From Actinomycetota bacterium (GTDB taxonomy: Bacteria; Actinomycetota; Actinomycetes; Mycobacteriales; Micromonosporaceae), in the NCBI GenBank assembly GCA_005885115.1, contig VAXX01000456.1, forward strand, positions 1-6,124: DNA of 6,124 nucleotides, given 5' to 3'. Below are positions 1 through 5,989 of the stretch, piece after piece. The notes beneath the pieces are model-generated. The model was not told where the DNA came from. It saw only the letters and a program-made list of their open reading frames with translations, and ran no database searches. The number at the start of each line of letters is the position of its first letter. The first letter of the stretch is position 1. A program made the translations under genes and the position numbers.

Positions 1-245
1 ATCGAAGCGAACCGACCCTGGTGGTGGTCGGCGAAGGCGCCGGCAGCAAAGCGGACAAGGCAGCCGAACTGGGTGTGCGGGTACTGCCAGCGGAGAAGTT
101 CGCGGCACTGCTCCAGGCACACACCGCCGGGGACTCTGACACGGTCGCGGAAATCCTCGCCGGGCAGAGGTTCGCGGTCAGCTCAGGCCCTGGCGGCCTG
201 GACACGGTGGTCGAGCTGAACGTCACTGGGGTGCAGCACGGGTAC
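1..245 (+). CDS. BRCT-domain protein, C-terminal fragment (possibly DEDDh exonuclease / DNA pol III epsilon-like)
   Basis: The plus-strand frame whose first whole codon is at 3 encodes the second half of a BRCT domain. It reads TLVVVGEGAGSKADKAAELG, then VRVLPAEKFAALL, which matches the usual pattern of a beta strand, G-x-x-x-GSK-xx-KA-xx-LGV and a closing helix F-xx-LL seen in bacterial BRCT domains (NAD-dependent ligase, exonuclease-BRCT fusions). BRCT domains mediate protein or DNA-end contacts in repair. The start lies outside the window, so the catalytic part is unseen; an exonuclease is a guess, because in LigA the BRCT is normally the very end. About 20 further residues (QAHTAGDSDTVAEILAGQ) look genuine. 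The 3' end given here is approximate: the frame stays open to 1698-1700, running antisense through the neighbouring gene, and codon choice stops looking coding near 245. A stop in another frame (217-219) would serve only after a frameshift. Confidence 0.6.
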
Positions 246-334
246 CAGTTTGATCGTGGTAGACACGAGGATGGTGGGCAGTTCGCGAGGTGCCCACCCG
301 GCTGGCGCTCTCGGGGGCGTGACGCGGACGGTGT

Positions 335-369
335 TATGGGCCGGGACCCGTTGGGGGACCCGGCCCATA
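335..369. terminator. Stem-loop between convergent genes
   Basis: A perfect 11-bp inverted repeat (TATGGGCCGGG at 335-345, CCCGGCCCATA at 359-369) encloses a 13-nt loop. An A-A mismatch followed by three more G-C pairs (347-349 with 355-357) can extend the stem inward. It begins 9 bp past the stop of the secreted-protein gene and lies downstream of the convergent BRCT gene, so it can serve both. No T tract follows on either strand, which is common for actinobacterial terminators. The right arm overlaps a second palindrome, ATACCCGGGTAT at 367-378, which runs into the stop codon of the minus-strand gene. Confidence 0.65.
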
Positions 370-377
370 CCCGGGTA

Positions 378-1520
378 TCAGGCGATCAGGTACGTGCCGA
401 TGAAGCCCACGAACACCGCCGCGTCGCGAAGTTTGCCGTCCGTCCCGTAGCAGTTGACGTGGATCCCGTCGGTCGGGTTCCAGTACTGGACGTTGCAGGT
501 CGTGCCGTCGGCGTTTCCGCCGGTCGAGACCTGAACGCCTCCGTGGGACAGGTCAGGGTCGAGCGGGGAGTGGACGACGTAGGTGCCCGCGCTCAGACGC
601 GTCACGGTGAGGTTGCCGCCACCGCCGGCGAACACGATGCCTGGAGAGCTGTCGCTCGCCGCCGTATGCGACGCCTGGCCGTTCGACTCCACGTACATGC
701 TCGGGTAGCCGTTGCCACTGCCCTGCCACACGGGCAGGCCCAGGACGTTTCCGTCGAGCACCCACGTCATCGCGAACATGGCGTCGACCACCGCCCCCGC
801 GGGCGTCAGGCAGACGACGTCGGCGAGCTCGCTGGTGACCGGTATGCCGCTCTGCCCGAACTGGTTGATGACGCACCGCTCGTTTCCGGCGCCGTACGCG
901 GTGATCTCCCAGTGACCGAAGCTGGAGCCGACGTTGCTCACCGGGACGGACACCCGGTAGACGCCGGTGGCGCGGTGGGTGACCGTATTGGACTGCCCGG
1001 TCGAGTTGGCCTGGTACGCGGCGGCCGGCTGGTACGGGCTGTCCAGCGGTGCCGACGCCTGGTTCGCCCACAACCAGGCGTGCTTCGGTCCGAGCTGGTT
1101 GGTGAAGCTGACCGTGTACTGGCTGTCGACCGCGGCTCCGCTGATGGTGAAGCACTGGACGTGGACCTGTTGGATCGTCGAGTTCGACGGGCTGGGACCC
1201 CACCTGGCGACCTTGCAGGAGTTGGAGTTGCCGCCGTACGCGGTGACCAGCACGGTGCCAGAGAAGCCGCCGAGGCCCGGCAGGTTCACCGTGTACTGGC
1301 CCGCGCCCGTGCCGTCGTGGGTGATGGTGTTCACGCCACCGGTCGAGTTGTACGAGTAGCCGGCGTCGGCGGTGTAGCTGGGGTTGCCCGGCGAGCTGGC
1401 CCAGACGTACGCGCTGCCGGTCGTCGCCGCGTACGCAACGTGTGTCACCACGCCGGTTACCGCGATGACCACGGCCGCGCCGGTCAACGCCGCGCCGACG
1501 ACTGTTCTCTTTCGCACCAT
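378..1520 (-). CDS. Secreted protein with three cysteine-pair repeats, unknown function
   Basis: The product has 380 residues from ATG at 1520, or 379 from the better-spaced GTG at 1517. The N-terminus is a classical Sec signal: VRKR, a hydrophobic core, and an A-Y-A site giving probable cleavage after residue 31. There is no later membrane segment, LPxTG motif or lipobox, so it should be released. The mature part is Gly/Ser/Thr/Asn/Val-rich and built of three diverged repeats at about 36-140, 147-254 and 273-380. Shared elements are an aromatic start (YVWA / WLWA), NSTG-xx-NT-[IV]-TH (repeats 1 and 2), G-x-Y-x-V-xx-P, VTAYG or ITAYG, a Cys followed by V/I and an aromatic, and a second Cys before T-xx-G-xx-VD. 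Cysteines fall at 102/123, 216/237 and 342/357, one probable disulfide per repeat. The pattern suggests beta-sandwich modules, perhaps for adhesion or carbohydrate binding, but I do not recognise the family and see no catalytic motif. It is monocistronic, with its own promoter and a downstream hairpin. Confidence 0.85.
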   Translation of the reverse strand: MVRKRTVVGAALTGAAVVIAVTGVVTHVAYAATTGSAYVWASSPGNPSYTADAGYSYNSTGGVNTITHDGTGAGQYTVNLPGLGGFSGTVLVTAYGGNSNSCKVARWGPSPSNSTIQQVHVQCFTISGAAVDSQYTVSFTNQLGPKHAWLWANQASAPLDSPYQPAAAYQANSTGQSNTVTHRATGVYRVSVPVSNVGSSFGHWEITAYGAGNERCVINQFGQSGIPVTSELADVVCLTPAGAVVDAMFAMTWVLDGNVLGLPVWQGSGNGYPSMYVESNGQASHTAASDSSPGIVFAGGGGNLTVTRLSAGTYVVHSPLDPDLSHGGVQVSTGGNADGTTCNVQYWNPTDGIHVNCYGTDGKLRDAAVFVGFIGTYLIA

Positions 1521-1521
1521 G

Positions 1522-1526
1522 CCTCC
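1522..1526 (-). promoter_or_regulatory. Shine-Dalgarno site favouring a GTG start
   Basis: On the minus strand GGAGG is followed by only one base before the ATG at 1520-1518. The next in-frame codon, GTG at 1517-1515, stands four bases from the site. Spacing therefore favours GTG as the start of the secreted protein. The choice costs one residue and leaves the signal peptide unchanged. Confidence 0.6.
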
Positions 1527-1588
1527 GGATGCCTTCGCGATCGATCAAGGGGAGCACCAGGGCCGGGGCGAAGGGCCGGTGTCACAAG

Positions 1589-1617
1589 ATCGTTGCGCAG
1601 GCGGTGGCGGCTGTCAA
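1589..1617 (-). promoter_or_regulatory. Sigma-70-type promoter of the secreted-protein gene
   Basis: On the minus strand a perfect -35 box TTGACA (1617-1612) is followed by a 17-bp spacer and the -10-like hexamer AACGAT (1594-1589), which shares A2, A5 and T6 with TATAAT. Transcription would start near 1582, giving a leader of about 60 nt. The promoter lies on the gene side of the broken tRNA, so the gene need not depend on transcription from the transporter operon. Confidence 0.55.
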
Positions 1618-1673
1618 TCGACCTCAGGTGGTCAAGCACGGTGCGCTGGAGAGAGATCTCGACAGGCCCCGGG

Positions 1674-1711
1674 ATCAAGAGTCTGCTGCTCTACCGTTGA
1701 GCTAGCGGCCC
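1674..1711 (-). pseudogene. 5' half of tRNA-Lys(CUU), 3' half missing
   Basis: Read on the minus strand from 1711, the sequence has a 5' acceptor strand GGGCCGC, the linker TA, and a D arm GCTC-AACGGTA-GAGC with the invariant GG and perfect 4-bp pairing. A26, an anticodon-stem strand GCAGA and the loop CTCTTGA follow. U33 precedes anticodon CTT (1679-1677), which reads the lysine codon AAG. The expected closing strand TCTGC is absent (TCCCG instead). In the next 40 nt there is no T arm (TTCGA between paired stems) and no GCGGCCC acceptor strand. Position 37 is G, whereas lysine tRNAs carry A there, so similarity may end right after the anticodon. It sits between the operon terminator and the secreted-protein promoter and cannot give a functional tRNA. 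An intron-split tRNA is possible in principle, but I find no matching 3' half in the window. Confidence 0.7.
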
Positions 1712-1719
1712 GCGCTGCC

Positions 1720-1725
1720 AGGCTA
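1720..1725 (-). promoter_or_regulatory. -10 box of the broken tRNA gene
   Basis: TAGCCT on the minus strand fits the actinobacterial TANNNT -10 pattern and lies so that a start about 7 bp on (near 1713) falls at the first tRNA base (1711). No good -35 box is seen at 17-18 bp, where the palindrome at 1733-1748 lies instead. The promoter may be weak or damaged. Confidence 0.4.
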
Positions 1726-1732
1726 CCCGACC

Positions 1733-1748
1733 CCTCGCCCGGGCGAGG
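1733..1748. repeat. 16-bp perfect palindrome
   Basis: CCTCGCCCGGGCGAGG is a perfect palindrome without a loop. It occupies the place where the -35 region of the tRNA promoter would lie, so an operator role or a remnant of a hairpin are both possible. In DNA this rich in G and C, chance is also a fair explanation. Confidence 0.4.
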
Positions 1749-1826
1749 TACGCCACCTGGTCTGTGCCGAGCCGGATGTGTCGTAGCGCGCGTGCCGGAA
1801 CCCCCGGGATCTCCTCCGGAAAGGTG

Positions 1827-1858
1827 GGGGTCCGTCGCCCCGTCGGGCGACGGACCCC
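1827..1858 (-). terminator. Strong hairpin terminator of the transporter operon
   Basis: A perfect 14-bp inverted repeat (GGGGTCCGTCGCCC at 1827-1840, its complement at 1845-1858) with a 4-nt loop begins 5 bp after the binding-protein stop codon. Only a short TTT follows on the minus strand, but the stem is very stable. It should end the ABC operon and separate it from the tRNA remnant and the secreted-protein gene. Confidence 0.85.
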
Positions 1859-1863
1859 GGTCA

Positions 1864-3123
1864 TCACTTGCTTGGGGTGTAGGACTGCGCGAGCGGTGCC
1901 GCGAACAGGTCCTGTACCTGGGTCAGGCCACCGGCGGCGGCGGAGTCGGGCTTGAGGATGTAGGTCTGGCGGGCCGGGATCCCGCCCGGCTTGCTGAAGT
2001 CCAGCGGGGCGATCAGCCCGTTGGTGTCGACGTGGGACTGGCTCTGGAACGCCTTGAGCAGTCCGGCCCGGGTCAGGTCGTTGTTCTTGCAGGCGGTGTC
2101 GAGGATGCCCGCCATGATCTGTGCCTGGGCGTACCCGAAGAGGGCGTACTGGATTTTGATCGCGTCGGAGTACTTGGCCACGAACGCGTCCCGTACCTGG
2201 GCCGCGCCCGGTGCGGTCGCGCTGAACGGCGCGATCGACGTGGCGACGTACAGCTGCTTCTCCAGCGCCGGCTTCGCGGCGGTGGCCAGCAGCGCGGTGC
2301 TGAACGACGGGGCGTTAGCCACGAACGGGACGGCGTACCCGCTCGCGGCGGCGACCCCCACGGCGGACGCGGTCTGCGCCGGCGCGACGGTGAGCAGGAT
2401 CGCCTTGGCACCGGCCGACTTCAGGGCGGTCACCTGGGCGGTCAGGTCGGCTGTGGTCGGCTTTATCTTGTACGGCAACAGTTCCAGCCCGTACTCCTTG
2501 GCCGCGGCCACCACTCCGGCGTCCCCGTTCTCGCCGTAGTCGCCCTCGTGGAAGATGTGGCCGATCTTGTCGCCCTTGGTCAGGCCCTTGTTCTTCACCA
2601 GCCAGTCGACGGCGTTGATCATCTCGACGTCGTACGTGGTGCCGCTGATGACGACGTACGGGTTGCTCAACAGGCTGGAGGACCAGGACAACGCGCCGGT
2701 CAGCATCTGGTCGGACTGGATGCTGTCGAGCAGCGCGGCGATCTCCGGCGAGCCGAGCAGCTCGTGCAGCGCGAGGACGTTGTCCTTGATGGAGGCGTAC
2801 GCGGTCACCGCGTTCTGCGGGTTGTACCCGTGGTCCTTGAGCACGAACTGCACCTTGCGACCGCACACGCCGCCCTTGGCGTTGCGGTCGTCCCAGAACA
2901 GCGTGCGGCCCTGCTCGACCGCCTTGCCCAGCCCGGCGTACGGCCCGGTCCGGTCGGTCAGCACGCCCAGGGTGATGGTGGTGTCGGTGACTCCGGGTCC
3001 GGTCGCGAGCTTGCCCGCGCTCGGGCTCGATGACGCGTCAACGACTTTGGTACTACAGCCCGCGGCCCCGAATACGGCCACGAGCGCGATCGCCAGAACG
3101 GCTCGGCGTTTGGTCAAGTGCAT
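1864..3123 (-). CDS. ABC transporter extracellular solute-binding lipoprotein (LivJ/LivK-like)
   Basis: This 419-residue lipoprotein would be anchored outside the membrane and pass its ligand to the LivH/LivM channel. The N-terminus has a basic stretch TKRR, a hydrophobic core and an AAGC lipobox with acylated Cys23. The residue at -3 is Ala rather than Leu, a tolerated variant. A Ser/Pro-rich linker leads into a type I periplasmic-binding fold (Peripla_BP_6 type). Its first strand is ITLGVLTDRTGPYAGLG (about 50-66), followed by KGGVCGRKVQFVLKDHGYNP, which is typical of the family. Cys87 and Cys345 may form a disulfide. Family members bind branched-chain amino acids, amides, urea or aromatics; the ligand here cannot be told. 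The gene follows livM by 5 bp and is the last of the operon. Two in-frame stops (TGA TGA) end it. The start is ambiguous: ATG at 3123 or TTG at 3117. Confidence 0.93.
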   Translation of the reverse strand: MHLTKRRAVLAIALVAVFGAAGCSTKVVDASSSPSAGKLATGPGVTDTTITLGVLTDRTGPYAGLGKAVEQGRTLFWDDRNAKGGVCGRKVQFVLKDHGYNPQNAVTAYASIKDNVLALHELLGSPEIAALLDSIQSDQMLTGALSWSSSLLSNPYVVISGTTYDVEMINAVDWLVKNKGLTKGDKIGHIFHEGDYGENGDAGVVAAAKEYGLELLPYKIKPTTADLTAQVTALKSAGAKAILLTVAPAQTASAVGVAAASGYAVPFVANAPSFSTALLATAAKPALEKQLYVATSIAPFSATAPGAAQVRDAFVAKYSDAIKIQYALFGYAQAQIMAGILDTACKNNDLTRAGLLKAFQSQSHVDTNGLIAPLDFSKPGGIPARQTYILKPDSAAAGGLTQVQDLFAAPLAQSYTPSK

Positions 3124-3130
3124 CTCCTCT
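3124..3130 (-). promoter_or_regulatory. Shine-Dalgarno site overlapping the livM stop
   Basis: AGAGGAG on the minus strand directly abuts the ATG at 3123-3121, leaving no spacer. The third codon, TTG at 3117-3115, lies 6 bases away, a normal distance, and keeps the full signal (TKRRAVLAI). The site overlaps the TAG stop of the upstream permease, so ribosomes ending livM could restart here. Confidence 0.5.
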
Positions 3131-4256
3131 ATCGGTTTCTACGGAATCGGTTGGCGACGCGCCGGCCGAGGCCGGCCGCGCCGCCCGGTTCGATCAGGAG
3201 CAGCAGGATGAGCGCGATGGCGTACCCGAACCGGGCCGCGACCGCGGGGCTCACCCCGTCCCCGCCGGGTTCGGCGAGTCCGGGCAGGACGTCGGCGTAC
3301 CGGTCGAGCAGGCGCGGCAGGCTGGCCACGAAGAACGCGCCGACGATCGCGCCGGCCGCTGAGCCGAGCCCGCCGAGCACGACCATGACGAGGAACTCGA
3401 TGGACATCGCATAGTCGAACGTCACTGGCACGATGCGCCCGAAGGCCAGCGCCAGCAGTACCCCGCCGAGCCCCGCGTACATGGACGAGACGAGGAACGC
3501 GTAACCCTTGTAGCGGGTCACCGGTACGCCCATCATGCCGGCCATCAGCTCGCTGTCGCGCACCGCGCGCAGCGCGATCCCGGGCCGGCCACGGACCAGA
3601 TTGCGGTGGTACAGGTAGGCCAGCGCGGTGACCGCGAGGCCCAGGTACCACAGCCGTTCCTCGCGATGGAACGGCACGCCCAGCACGAGCAGTTGCGTGC
3701 CGGGTGCTCCGTCGTCGAAGCCGAAGCCGCCGATCGTCAGCGGCGGTACGGTCCGGCCGTTGTACCCACCGGTCACCAGCGGCGCGTTGGCCAGGATGTG
3801 CTGTCCGGCGAAGACGAGTGCGAGTGACGCGATGCCGAGGTAGATCCCGCGCAACCGGGCGGCGACGGGGGAGAACAGCAGACCGGCCAGCCCGGCGAGG
3901 AGTACGGCCAGCACGAGCGCGATCAGCGGTGGCAGCCCGAGCCCGCCCTGGTGGCTCACCCCGACGGTACGGCTGGTCCCGGCGAGGTACGTGTAGCCGT
4001 ACGCGCCGACCGCCACGAAGAACGCGTGCCCCAGCGAGAGCTGGCCCGCCTGCCCGAGCAGCAGCCCGAGCCCGATCGCCGCGACCGCGGCCGCGAACGC
4101 GAACAGCCCGAGGGTCAGCCAGAACCGGTCCAGGTAGAAGGGGACCGCGGCGAGGACCACCACGGCCGTGGCGACCGCCGGTAGGGCAAGGCTGCGCGTG
4201 CGCCGGGGGGAAACGGGAACAGTTGTCACGGGGACCGCGACGTCGACCTTAGACAC
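3129..4256 (-). CDS. livM: Branched-chain amino acid-type ABC transporter permease, LivM-like
   Basis: This 375-residue integral membrane protein forms half of the solute channel with the LivH-like partner. A short polar N-terminus (to about 21) precedes a run of hydrophobic helices. Family marks are GQAGQLSLGHA (68-78), RGIYLGIASLAL (136-147), the cytoplasmic coupling segment RAVRDSELMAGMMGV (230-244), which would contact the ATPases, and VVLGGLGSAAGAIVG (292-306). A polar loop at about 155-200 lies where LivM proteins usually have an extracytoplasmic insert. The C-terminus is basic (GRRVANRFRRNR), fitting a cytoplasmic end. The GTG start at 4256 is supported by GAGGGAG seven bases upstream and overlaps the livH stop by 8 bp. 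The length is normal. Family assignment is firm; the branched-chain amino acid substrate is only the family default. Confidence 0.93.
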   Translation of the reverse strand: MSKVDVAVPVTTVPVSPRRTRSLALPAVATAVVVLAAVPFYLDRFWLTLGLFAFAAAVAAIGLGLLLGQAGQLSLGHAFFVAVGAYGYTYLAGTSRTVGVSHQGGLGLPPLIALVLAVLLAGLAGLLFSPVAARLRGIYLGIASLALVFAGQHILANAPLVTGGYNGRTVPPLTIGGFGFDDGAPGTQLLVLGVPFHREERLWYLGLAVTALAYLYHRNLVRGRPGIALRAVRDSELMAGMMGVPVTRYKGYAFLVSSMYAGLGGVLLALAFGRIVPVTFDYAMSIEFLVMVVLGGLGSAAGAIVGAFFVASLPRLLDRYADVLPGLAEPGGDGVSPAVAARFGYAIALILLLLIEPGGAAGLGRRVANRFRRNR

Positions 4257-5142
4257 GGTGCAGCTCCCTCGTCCCGAACAGACCGGTCGGCCGGACCAGC
4301 AGGACGAGCACCATCACCGCGTACGGCATGACGGAGTGGAACCCTTGCCCCAGAAAGGAGAGCCGCTCCTCGTACCCCTCGGCGAGCGACTCGGCGAGGC
4401 CCACCACGAGCCCGCCGACGATGGCGCCGCCGATCGAGTCGAGTCCGCCGATGATGGCCGCGGGGAAGGCGGCCAGTGCCACCGACGCCGTCGCCGGTTG
4501 CAGCCCGGGGGTGGGGAACGCGGTGATGAACACCCCGGCCACCGCGGCCAGCCCGCCGGCGAGCGTCCACGCGAGCGCCGAGATGACCTTTCGCGGTACG
4601 CCCATCAACGCGGCCGTGGGTGCGTCGTCGGCGACGGCGCGCATCGCGACGCCCCAGCGGGACAGCTTGAACCAGGCCAGGAACAGCCCGATGAGGACGA
4701 CGCTGGACACCAGTCCGGCGACCCGGGCCTGCGGTACGTCCACCGCGCCGAGCCGGACCACCCGGTCACCCCACGGATCCGCGATGGACAGGATGTCCAC
4801 GCCGATCCGCCGGGTGATCTCGGTCTGCGCCAGGATGTCCACGCCGATCGTCATGATGCTGACCGTCACGACCGAGGTACTCGCGATCGGCGCGACGAGA
4901 AACCGTTGCACGACAAGGCCGGTGAGCGCGGCGAGGAGTACCCCGCCGAGGACCGCCAACGGGAACGCGACCTGTGACAGGCCGAGCCGGGCGATGGTGT
5001 ACGCCCCGATCATCAGCAGTGCCGGGTGCCCGAAGTTCACCACGTCGCTGGCTTTGAAGACGACGACGAAGCCGAGGGCGAGCAGGGCGTACACCGCGCC
5101 GAGCGAGACGCCGCCGGCGAGCAGCTGGAGAAACTGGGTCAC
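4249..5142 (-). CDS. livH: Branched-chain amino acid-type ABC transporter permease, LivH-like
   Basis: This 297-residue multi-helix membrane protein is the second permease subunit. It shows AVYALLALGFVVVFK followed by DVVNFGHP (16-40), the coupling segment RAVADDAPTAALMGV (168-182), AFPAAIIGGLDSIGGAIVGG (225-244) and the typical ending VRPTGLFG (283-290), all standard for LivH. I chose the GTG at 5142: it overlaps the livG stop in the arrangement GTGA, has a purine-rich GGGGAG just upstream, and the protein then begins at the expected place before the first helix. The frame is open further upstream to 5964, but that part is antisense-like and overlaps livG. Residues 99-119 contain the hexapeptide IGVDIL twice, 14 residues apart, encoded by a perfect 19-bp direct repeat. 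Confidence 0.93.
   Translation of the reverse strand: MTQFLQLLAGGVSLGAVYALLALGFVVVFKASDVVNFGHPALLMIGAYTIARLGLSQVAFPLAVLGGVLLAALTGLVVQRFLVAPIASTSVVTVSIMTIGVDILAQTEITRRIGVDILSIADPWGDRVVRLGAVDVPQARVAGLVSSVVLIGLFLAWFKLSRWGVAMRAVADDAPTAALMGVPRKVISALAWTLAGGLAAVAGVFITAFPTPGLQPATASVALAAFPAAIIGGLDSIGGAIVGGLVVGLAESLAEGYEERLSFLGQGFHSVMPYAVMVLVLLVRPTGLFGTRELHRV
4789..4849. repeat. 19-bp direct repeat inside livH
   Basis: CAGGATGTCCACGCCGATC occurs at 4789-4807 and again at 4831-4849, identical over 19 bp and offset by 42 bp. The offset is a multiple of three, so both copies encode IGVDIL in the same frame. It lies in the loop after an early LivH helix. A small in-frame duplication or convergent codon choice could explain it, and slippage between copies would remove or add 14 residues without a frameshift. 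Confidence 0.8.
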
Positions 5143-5909
5143 GACTCCCCTTCCGTACCGAGGTAGGCGCGCTGGACGGCGGGGTCCCGCCGTACCTCGT
5201 CGGGGGTGCCGTCGGCGATGCGTACCCCGAAGTCCAGGACCGTGATCCGGTCGGCTATCCCCATCACCAGGCCCATGTCGTGCTCCACCAACAGGATCGG
5301 GATCCCGAGCGCGTCGCGGATGTCGCGGATCAGGTGCGCCATGAGGGCGCTCTCGTGGGCGTTCATCCCGGCGGCCGGCTCGTCGAGCAGGAGCAGCTCC
5401 GGCTCGACGCACAGCGCGCGGGCGACCTCGACGCGCTTCTGGTCGCCGTACGGCAGCCGTCCGGCCGGGGCGTGCAGAACCTCGGTCAGGCCAAGGAAAT
5501 CCGCGATCTCCCGTACCCTGGCCCGGTGCCGGCGCTCCTCCCGGCGTACGTGCGGCAGCCGCAGCGCCGTACCCGTGAACCCGGCCCGGGTCAGGTGGTG
5601 CCGACCGAGCACCAGGTTCTCCTCGACCGTCGCGGCACCGGAGAGCGCGATGTTCTGGAAGGTACGCGCGACGCCCAGCGCGGTGATCTCGTACGGCGCC
5701 CGGTGGGTGAGGTCGACGTCGCGGAAGCGCACCGAGCCGCGCGCCGGCCGGTACGCGCCGGACAGCACATTGAACAACGTGGATTTGCCGGCTCCGTTGG
5801 GACCGATGACCGCGTGGATCGCCCGGGGCGCGACGGTGAAGGAGACACCGTCGAGTGCGGTGACCCCGGCGAACCGTACCGTTATCCCGTCGACCTCCAG
5901 CGCGCTCAT
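5139..5909 (-). CDS. livG: Branched-chain amino acid-type ABC transporter ATP-binding protein, LivG-like
   Basis: This 256-residue cytoplasmic ATPase powers the transporter together with the LivF-like partner. The motifs are complete and in order: Walker A GPNGAGKST (36-44), Q-loop RTFQN with Gln85, signature LPYGDQ (152-157), Walker B LLLLDEP with Asp176 and catalytic Glu177 followed by AAGMN, and H-loop His210 in LVEHDM. LPYGxQ in place of LSGGQ is typical of LivG and separates it from LivF. The C-terminus (TPDEVRRDPAVQRAYLG) also fits the BCA ATPase family. The ATG at 5909 overlaps the end of the mini-ORF (ATGA), with GAGG 8 bases upstream. The stop overlaps the livH start by 4 bp. All key residues are present, so it should be active. 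Confidence 0.95.
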   Translation of the reverse strand: MSALEVDGITVRFAGVTALDGVSFTVAPRAIHAVIGPNGAGKSTLFNVLSGAYRPARGSVRFRDVDLTHRAPYEITALGVARTFQNIALSGAATVEENLVLGRHHLTRAGFTGTALRLPHVRREERRHRARVREIADFLGLTEVLHAPAGRLPYGDQKRVEVARALCVEPELLLLDEPAAGMNAHESALMAHLIRDIRDALGIPILLVEHDMGLVMGIADRITVLDFGVRIADGTPDEVRRDPAVQRAYLGTEGES

Positions 5910-5989
5910 CGCGCCGCCTCGCTACGCTCGCCAGCCCGATGAGGCACGTGGCCACGGAGCCCATGATTCGTTCGCCGACCCTCGCTCAT
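5906..5989 (-). CDS. 27-codon mini-ORF linking livF and livG
   Basis: ATG at 5989-5987 overlaps the livF stop as ATGA, and the frame ends in TGA at 5908-5906, which overlaps the livG ATG in the same way. The predicted peptide starts MSEGRRTNHG and ends GERSEAAR. It has no recognisable domain. It may be a coupling ORF that carries ribosomes from livF to livG across the 76-bp gap, or simply a chance reading frame in a spacer. No strong Shine-Dalgarno site precedes it, so it would depend on re-initiation after livF. Confidence 0.3.
   Translation of the reverse strand: MSEGRRTNHGLRGHVPHRAGERSEAAR
5917..5930. repeat. GCGAG-type short repeat in the livF-livG spacer
   Basis: The spacer contains CTCGCTACGCTCGC, a direct repeat of CTCGC around TACG. 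From memory, similar GCGAGCGTAGCGAG units are scattered between genes of many actinomycetes, so this may be one copy of an interspersed repeat. Read in the minus-strand mini-ORF, it gives the GERSEA part of the peptide. A single window cannot show copy number. Confidence 0.35.

Larger units (their letters stand above)
1521..1863. other. Intergenic region between transporter operon and secreted-protein gene
   Basis: These 343 bp hold no convincing protein gene. In minus-strand order they carry the operon terminator, a stretch of about 80 bp in which I see nothing, the 16-bp palindrome, a -10-like box, the tRNA-Lys 5' half, about 55 bp without a recognised signal, the TTGACA promoter and the Shine-Dalgarno site of the secreted-protein gene. 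The 64-codon minus-strand frame at 1484-1678 crosses the promoter and the start of the next gene and has no recognisable protein features. Confidence 0.6.

Noticed and set aside
183..368. Minus-strand 61-codon frame with coding-like codon choice (ends PSDVQLDHRVQAARA)
   Set aside because: Its ATG lies inside the terminator hairpin, there is no Shine-Dalgarno site, and its codons are exactly opposed to the plus-strand BRCT frame, so its good third positions may only mirror the other strand. A gene remnant cannot be excluded.
553..1557. Minus-strand 334-codon frame overlapping the secreted-protein gene
   Set aside because: It is Arg/His/Gly/Pro-rich, a frame-shifted shadow of the real gene, which has signal peptide, repeats and paired cysteines in the other frame.
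1630..1676. Possible degenerate 3' half of the tRNA or a complete unusual tRNA (TGTCGAGA, GCGCACC at about the right distance)
   Set aside because: No 5-bp T stem forms around it, the anticodon stem does not close, and the acceptor strand does not pair with GGGCCGC.
250..1700. Continuation of the BRCT frame as a protein of over 500 residues
   Set aside because: Beyond about 245 the translation is Arg/Val/Gly-rich shadow sequence opposite a gene with a clear signal peptide and repeats.
1384..3033. Plus-strand 549-codon open frame
   Set aside because: It lies antisense to the binding-protein gene and crosses the terminator and tRNA half. The composition is that of a high-GC shadow frame, with no domain.
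5143..5964. Upstream extension of the livH frame (fusion with a 270-residue N-terminus)
   Set aside because: The extension is a shadow of livG on the same strand. The GTG at 5142 with the GTGA overlap gives a normal-length LivH.
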